NCBI GenBank assembly: GCA_030607345.1
Contig: JAUWKC010000054.1
Coordinates: 1-8,599, forward strand
Length of the DNA stretch: 8,599 bases
Direction: 5' to 3'
DNA from: Planctomycetota bacterium
Lineage (GTDB): Bacteria; Planctomycetota; Phycisphaerae; Sedimentisphaerales; SG8-4
The notes beneath the pieces were generated by a model. That model saw nothing but the letters and a program-made list of their open reading frames with translations. It did no database searches and was not told the DNA's origin. This document shows positions 5,708 to 8,599 of this stretch, in pieces (positions within the stretch are counted from its first letter, which is position 1; every line of letters begins with the position of its first letter). Both the position numbers and the translations under genes were made by a program.

Positions 5708-6535
5708 ATGACGCCAGGCGAAGCAGTTGCTATGGACCACTACCGAAAACGGCGCCGGACTACATTATGCAGTTTGGGCCGCCGAGTCTATTTGCCGAGC
5801 CTGTCTGCCGCGGGTTTTACATTAATCGAGCTGCTGGTCGTAATCGCAATCATAGCCGTTCTTATGTCGATATTGATGCCGGCGCTGGCCAAAGCGAAAC
5901 AACAGGCAAGAACCGTTATTTGTCAGTCGAATCTGCACCAATGGTGCTTGATTTTTGAGATGTATACAAGTGACTACGGGGGCTGGTTCCCCGCTGATTG
6001 CAGTGTTGAGCAGGGCTACGCCACGGTGGTTCGGCCATATCTGAAGGACGAAAAGCTCCGGCTGTGCCCCACGGCTAAGAGACCGGTTGACGAAGGGGGG
6101 CGGCAGCCTTTTGCGGCTTGGCGCATCGATGACATTACGGGCAGCTACGGACTGAACGACTGGGTTCTCAGCGGCTGGCCTGGTATATCAGCACAGCACG
6201 ATAGCTGGCTGTGGAAGACGCCTAACGTAAAACAGGCCGCCCAGGTGCCATTGTATCTGGATTGCTCTATTTTCACTTATGTTAATCCTCGCTATACGGA
6301 CGAGCCTCCCCAGTATGAGACTGATGTGATTTACCAGATAGGCCTGACCGAGGGCGAATTGAAGCGATTCTGCGTCAACAGGCACAATGAAATGATAAAC
6401 GGTGCGTTTCTGGATTTTTCTGTTAGAAAGGTGGGACTCAAACAGTTATGGCGGCTGAGATGGCACCGCGACTGGCCTATGAATGCGCCGCCGCCGGATT
6501 GGCCTGAGTGGATGAGAAATATGCGGGATTACTGA
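5708..6535 (+). CDS. Pseudopilin-like protein with N-terminal methylation motif and H-x9-D motif
   Basis: This 275-residue protein belongs to the large planctomycete family of type II secretion or type IV pilus pseudopilin-like proteins. An unusually long basic leader (1-36) ends in Gly36, followed by FTLIELLVVIAIIAVLMSIL. Prepilin peptidase would cut after Gly36, and Glu41 is the +5 residue. The hydrophobic helix spans about 37-60. The soluble part has an early QSNLHQW segment (73-79), a GSYGLNDWV core, NRHNEMINGAFLDF near the end (an H-x9-D pattern like the H-x9-DG family but with Phe for Gly), and a Trp/Pro tail PPPDWPEWM. It should be membrane-anchored with the soluble part outside the cytoplasm. 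No promoter is obvious between the upstream terminator and the start. A frameshifted paralog lies 72 bases downstream. Its exact role (assembled fibre or secreted cargo) cannot be read from sequence. Confidence 0.9.
   Translation: MTPGEAVAMDHYRKRRRTTLCSLGRRVYLPSLSAAGFTLIELLVVIAIIAVLMSILMPALAKAKQQARTVICQSNLHQWCLIFEMYTSDYGGWFPADCSVEQGYATVVRPYLKDEKLRLCPTAKRPVDEGGRQPFAAWRIDDITGSYGLNDWVLSGWPGISAQHDSWLWKTPNVKQAAQVPLYLDCSIFTYVNPRYTDEPPQYETDVIYQIGLTEGELKRFCVNRHNEMINGAFLDFSVRKVGLKQLWRLRWHRDWPMNAPPPDWPEWMRNMRDY
5832..5886 (+). repeat. 55-bp direct repeat, copy 1 (pseudopilin signal segment)
   Basis: The DNA coding for the hydrophobic helix, from TGCTGGTCG to GGCGCT, is identical base for base to 6642-6696 (55 of 55). 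The identity includes every synonymous position, whereas the flanks diverge at once and the remaining proteins share only moderate similarity. Confidence 0.9.
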
Positions 6536-6594
6536 TTGAGGGTGCTTATCTTGGCCCAATGACGAGCCTGCCGGAACAAATTGCAGACCGGGCC

Positions 6595-6598
6595 GGAG
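6595..6598 (+). promoter_or_regulatory. Ribosome binding site deciding the GTG start at 6608
   Basis: GGAG lies 9 bases before GTG 6608. That start gives the short leader (M)RKKAG ahead of FTLIEL, which is typical of the family, so I prefer it to the in-frame TTG at 6581. Confidence 0.5.
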
Positions 6599-6607
6599 AT
6601 TAGTGTT

Positions 6608-7337
6608 GTGCGAAAAAAAGCCGGATTTACCCTTATAGAGTTGCTGGTCGTAATCGCAATCATAGCCGTTCTTATGTCGATATTGATGCCGGCGCTTAAC
6701 AAAGCCAAGAGCCAGGCAAGAGCGGTTATGTGTATGCAAAACCTGCACCAGTGGGCGGTTCTCTGGAAGGTCTATACGGATGATAACGACGGGTTTTATG
6801 GACTCGCCCTACTGGGTCTACGATTTTGAGCCGTACTACAAGGACCCGGAGCTTCGTCTGTATCCGGCGGCGGTAAAGACCATGGATGAAGGAGGGCTCG
6901 GCGCATTTCAAGCCTGGGGCGGCAGGGACTCTGAGTTTCCGCTTCCCGATTATTGGGGCAGCTACGGGTTGAATCTCTGGGTTACGACCAACAGCGGTGG
7001 TGGACGGGGCGGGCAGCAACTCTGGAGGACTCCGAATATCAAAGCAGCCGGTTGTGTACCGATGTTTCTGGATTGCGCCCGGTTCGAGAACATCTGTCCT
7101 TATCGCACGGACGAGCCGCCTCAATTCGACGGTGATTTCCTGCAGTCCAGCGGCAACCTTGATGAGATGAAACGGGCCTGTCTTAATCGGCATAACATGG
7201 CTATCAACATTGCCTTTTTGGATTTTGCGGTTCGCAGGGTCCGCCTCAAAGAGTTGTGGGATTTGTGGTGGCATCGGCAATGGCAGCAGGATATGCTCAA
7301 TATTCCGCCGCCGGATTGGCCGGACTGGATGCAGTAA
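6608..7337 (+). pseudogene. Frameshifted pseudopilin-like gene (paralog of 5708-6535)
   Basis: The first frame, from GTG 6608, encodes RKKAGFTLIELLVVIAI, with the prepilin cleavage Gly and Glu+5 intact, and proceeds through QNLHQWAVLWKVYTDDNDGF before leaving the family pattern and stopping at 6829. Homology resumes in the +1 frame at MDSPYWVYDFEPYYKDPELR and runs to the stop at 7337. That part includes GSYGLNLWV, RTDEPPQF, NRHNMAINIAFLDF (H-x9-D) and the PPPDWPDWM tail. The switch falls at GGGTTTTATGG (about 6790-6801). Removing one T, or restoring two lost bases, would join the halves into a protein of about 242 residues. A -1 slip would not restore the frame, so programmed -1 frameshifting is unlikely. 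Either a recent inactivating mutation or an assembly or sequencing error explains it. The rest of the C-terminal frame shows no further damage, so decay would be recent. Confidence 0.82.
6642..6696 (+). repeat. 55-bp direct repeat, copy 2 (pseudopilin signal segment)
   Basis: This copy is identical to 5832-5886 and begins 810 bases after it. It covers the hydrophobic helix of the second pseudopilin. Similarity continues downstream only in patches, such as CAGGCAAGA and CTGCACCA. Confidence 0.9.
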
Positions 7338-7451
7338 CAACTGCTGTCCAGGGACTAAGACACCAACGACATTTGCATGAGAATCCGTGGCGGGTGTGGT
7401 GCGGCTTGCCCAATGAGGTATGTGCCCCCCTGAACTCTCAGGACGCTTGGG

Positions 7452-7649
7452 CTAATTGGGCTGCTTGGCATTTATCAGGGCAGCCAGCAGGATGTGCCTT
7501 AGCCTCTCAACGCTGACTCCGTTGAGGTAAGACTCGGTAAAATCCAGCTTGAATCTGCCTCTGAAATTCCTGATTCGCCTCTTCAGCTCATCCCTGCCCA
7601 GGGATACGATTGAAGTGGCGGTCTGCTCAAAATATCGTTTTGAAGCCAT
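7452..7649 (-). CDS. Small basic conserved-looking protein of unknown function
   Basis: This is a 65-residue protein with no signal peptide or membrane segment. It is rich in Arg and Lys (for example RDELKRRIRNFRGRF at 19-33), followed by LDFTESYLNGVSVERLRHIL (35-54), which looks like two or three amphipathic helices. I believe similar small proteins occur in other planctomycetes but can name no family. The basic face suggests nucleic-acid or ribosome contact, as inference only. Coding status is supported by a near-perfect AAGGAG ribosome site 4 bases before the ATG and by a normal helical composition. It is convergent with the pseudopilin pair and divergent from queA. Confidence 0.72.
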   Translation of the reverse strand: MASKRYFEQTATSIVSLGRDELKRRIRNFRGRFKLDFTESYLNGVSVERLRHILLAALINAKQPN

Positions 7650-7653
7650 TACT

Positions 7654-7659
7654 CTCCTT
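7654..7659 (-). promoter_or_regulatory. Ribosome binding site of the small basic protein
   Basis: On the minus strand AAGGAG lies 4 bases before the ATG at 7649. It is the strongest Shine-Dalgarno match in the window and a main reason to accept this short gene. Confidence 0.7.
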
Positions 7660-7823
7660 TTGAAGAAGCTGCCAACACCGGGTGTGTCTTTCGCTGCAAA
7701 TATCGTCCGGGACCGGTCGGAGCTTGTGTTGGAAATCCGGCGTGTCTGCCAAAGACCGAAATTGGCTTATTATGGCATTCAAATTCTTTTGTTATTTTGC
7801 CGGCGGTCTGATAACTTCTGGGT

Positions 7824-8599
7824 ATGAGGACAGGCAGACTTAATTATCATTTGCCGCCGGAGTTGATAGCGCAGCAGCCGGTCGGCGTTCGCAGCCGGTC
7901 GCGTTTGCTGGTTTTTGACCGCTCGAGCGGAAAGCTTGTTGACAGTTCGTTCAGTAAGATAGGCCAGTTCCTGACCGCCGGCGATTGCCTTGTGCTTAAT
8001 GACACGAAGGTTTTGCCTGCGCGTTTCTTCGCACACCGCGGAAGCGGGGCAAGACTGGAAGGATTGTTTTTGACTGAGCCTGAGCCGGCCGTCTGGCAGG
8101 TGATGTTAAAGGGGACACGCAAGGTAAAGACGGGCGAGACGATATATCTTGGAAACGAGCAAACCGGCGGTCTTTACACCGCGGAGGTGCTTGAAAAGCT
8201 CGGCGAGGGCAGATGTCTCCTGAGGGTGAAGACCCACCTGGCAGCGCAAGAAGTCCTTGGCAGGGTCGGTTTTGCGCCGCTGCCGCCATATATCAAACGA
8301 GGCGACGATGCGAAGCTGGCGGCGACGGACAAAAAGCGGTACCAGACGGTTTATGCTCGCCGGGCAGGCGCTGTTGCCGCACCCACCGCGGGGCTGCATT
8401 TTACGGCTGAGCTGATAGAGCAGTTGCAGAAAAACGGTATTAGATTTGCGTTTGTGACGCTCCACGTGGGGGCCGGCACTTTCAGGCCGGTAACCGCAGA
8501 AGACCTTGAAGAACACAAAATGGAGCCTGAACGATTCGTCATTGACAGTGAAAACGCCGGGATAATAAACGCGGCCAGGCGGGACGGCGGGCGGATAAT
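7824..8599 (+). CDS. queA: S-adenosylmethionine:tRNA ribosyltransferase-isomerase QueA (3' partial)
   Basis: QueA transfers and isomerises the ribosyl part of S-adenosylmethionine onto 7-aminomethyl-7-deazaguanine in tRNA, making epoxyqueuosine, the next-to-last step of queuosine formation at the wobble base. The frame is open from ATG 7824 to the window edge, giving 258 codons. The family is usually about 340-350 residues, so roughly a quarter is missing beyond the edge. Signature segments are LNYHLPPELIAQQP (6-19), CLVLNDTKVLPARF (55-68), APLPPYIKR (151-159), YQTVYARRAGAVAAPTAGLH (173-192) and LHVGAGTFRPV (213-223), followed by the HKMEPERF region (231-238). All look intact. The start gives the expected family N-terminus but has no Shine-Dalgarno match, and I find no clear promoter in the 174 bases shared with the divergent small gene. 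Confidence 0.97.
   Translation, partial: MRTGRLNYHLPPELIAQQPVGVRSRSRLLVFDRSSGKLVDSSFSKIGQFLTAGDCLVLNDTKVLPARFFAHRGSGARLEGLFLTEPEPAVWQVMLKGTRKVKTGETIYLGNEQTGGLYTAEVLEKLGEGRCLLRVKTHLAAQEVLGRVGFAPLPPYIKRGDDAKLAATDKKRYQTVYARRAGAVAAPTAGLHFTAELIEQLQKNGIRFAFVTLHVGAGTFRPVTAEDLEEHKMEPERFVIDSENAGIINAARRDGGRI

Noticed and set aside
6785..6801. Programmed ribosomal frameshift signal in the second pseudopilin
   Set aside because: The downstream half is in the +1 frame, so a -1 slippery heptamer would not help. No canonical +1 signal or stimulating structure is evident.
7338..7451. Terminator between the convergent pseudopilin and small-protein genes
   Set aside because: I found no stem of useful length followed by a T run in these 114 bases.

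Overview
The window looks like chromosomal DNA from a planctomycete, most likely class Phycisphaerae (for example a Sedimentisphaerales-type anaerobe). The main evidence is two tandem pseudopilin-like genes. Both have the N-terminal GFTLIELLVVIAIIAVLMSILMPAL-type signal segment, an H-x9-D motif near the C-terminus and a Trp/Pro-rich tail (PPPDWPEWM / PPPDWPDWM), which I know as a large family in that group. This placement is inference from protein style; no rRNA or other formal marker is present.

Layout. Bases 2-820 (+) hold the 3' part of one open frame in which an RNase H-like C-terminus runs without a stop into a complete PurN (glycinamide ribonucleotide formyltransferase). A small membrane-anchored protein (883-1377, +) follows. 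Convergent to it is clpC (1479-3977, -), a full-length AAA+ unfoldase with a good promoter (TTGACG-N16-TATAAT), a Shine-Dalgarno site and a plausible terminator. A gene-free stretch of about 580 bases (3978-4561) separates clpC from a divergent SAM hydroxide adenosyltransferase (DUF62 family, 4562-5293, +). A second gene-free stretch (5294-5707) contains an AT-rich inverted repeat, a strong sigma70-like promoter and a perfect 13-bp terminator hairpin. Together these outline a possible small RNA or attenuated leader of about 140 nt. The pseudopilin pair follows (5708-6535 intact; 6608-7337 broken by a frameshift near 6795). Last come a small conserved-looking basic protein (7452-7649, -) and, divergently, the 5' three quarters of queA (7824 to the window end, +).

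Functionally this is mostly housekeeping: purine synthesis, protein quality control, SAM chemistry and queuosine tRNA modification. A lineage-specific pseudopilin pair is inserted between them. I see no defence island, CRISPR array, insertion sequence, tRNA or rRNA. The points most worth a second look are the RNase H-PurN in-frame fusion, the candidate small RNA at about 5501-5645, the 55-bp perfect DNA repeat inside the two pseudopilin genes, and the frameshift in the second one.
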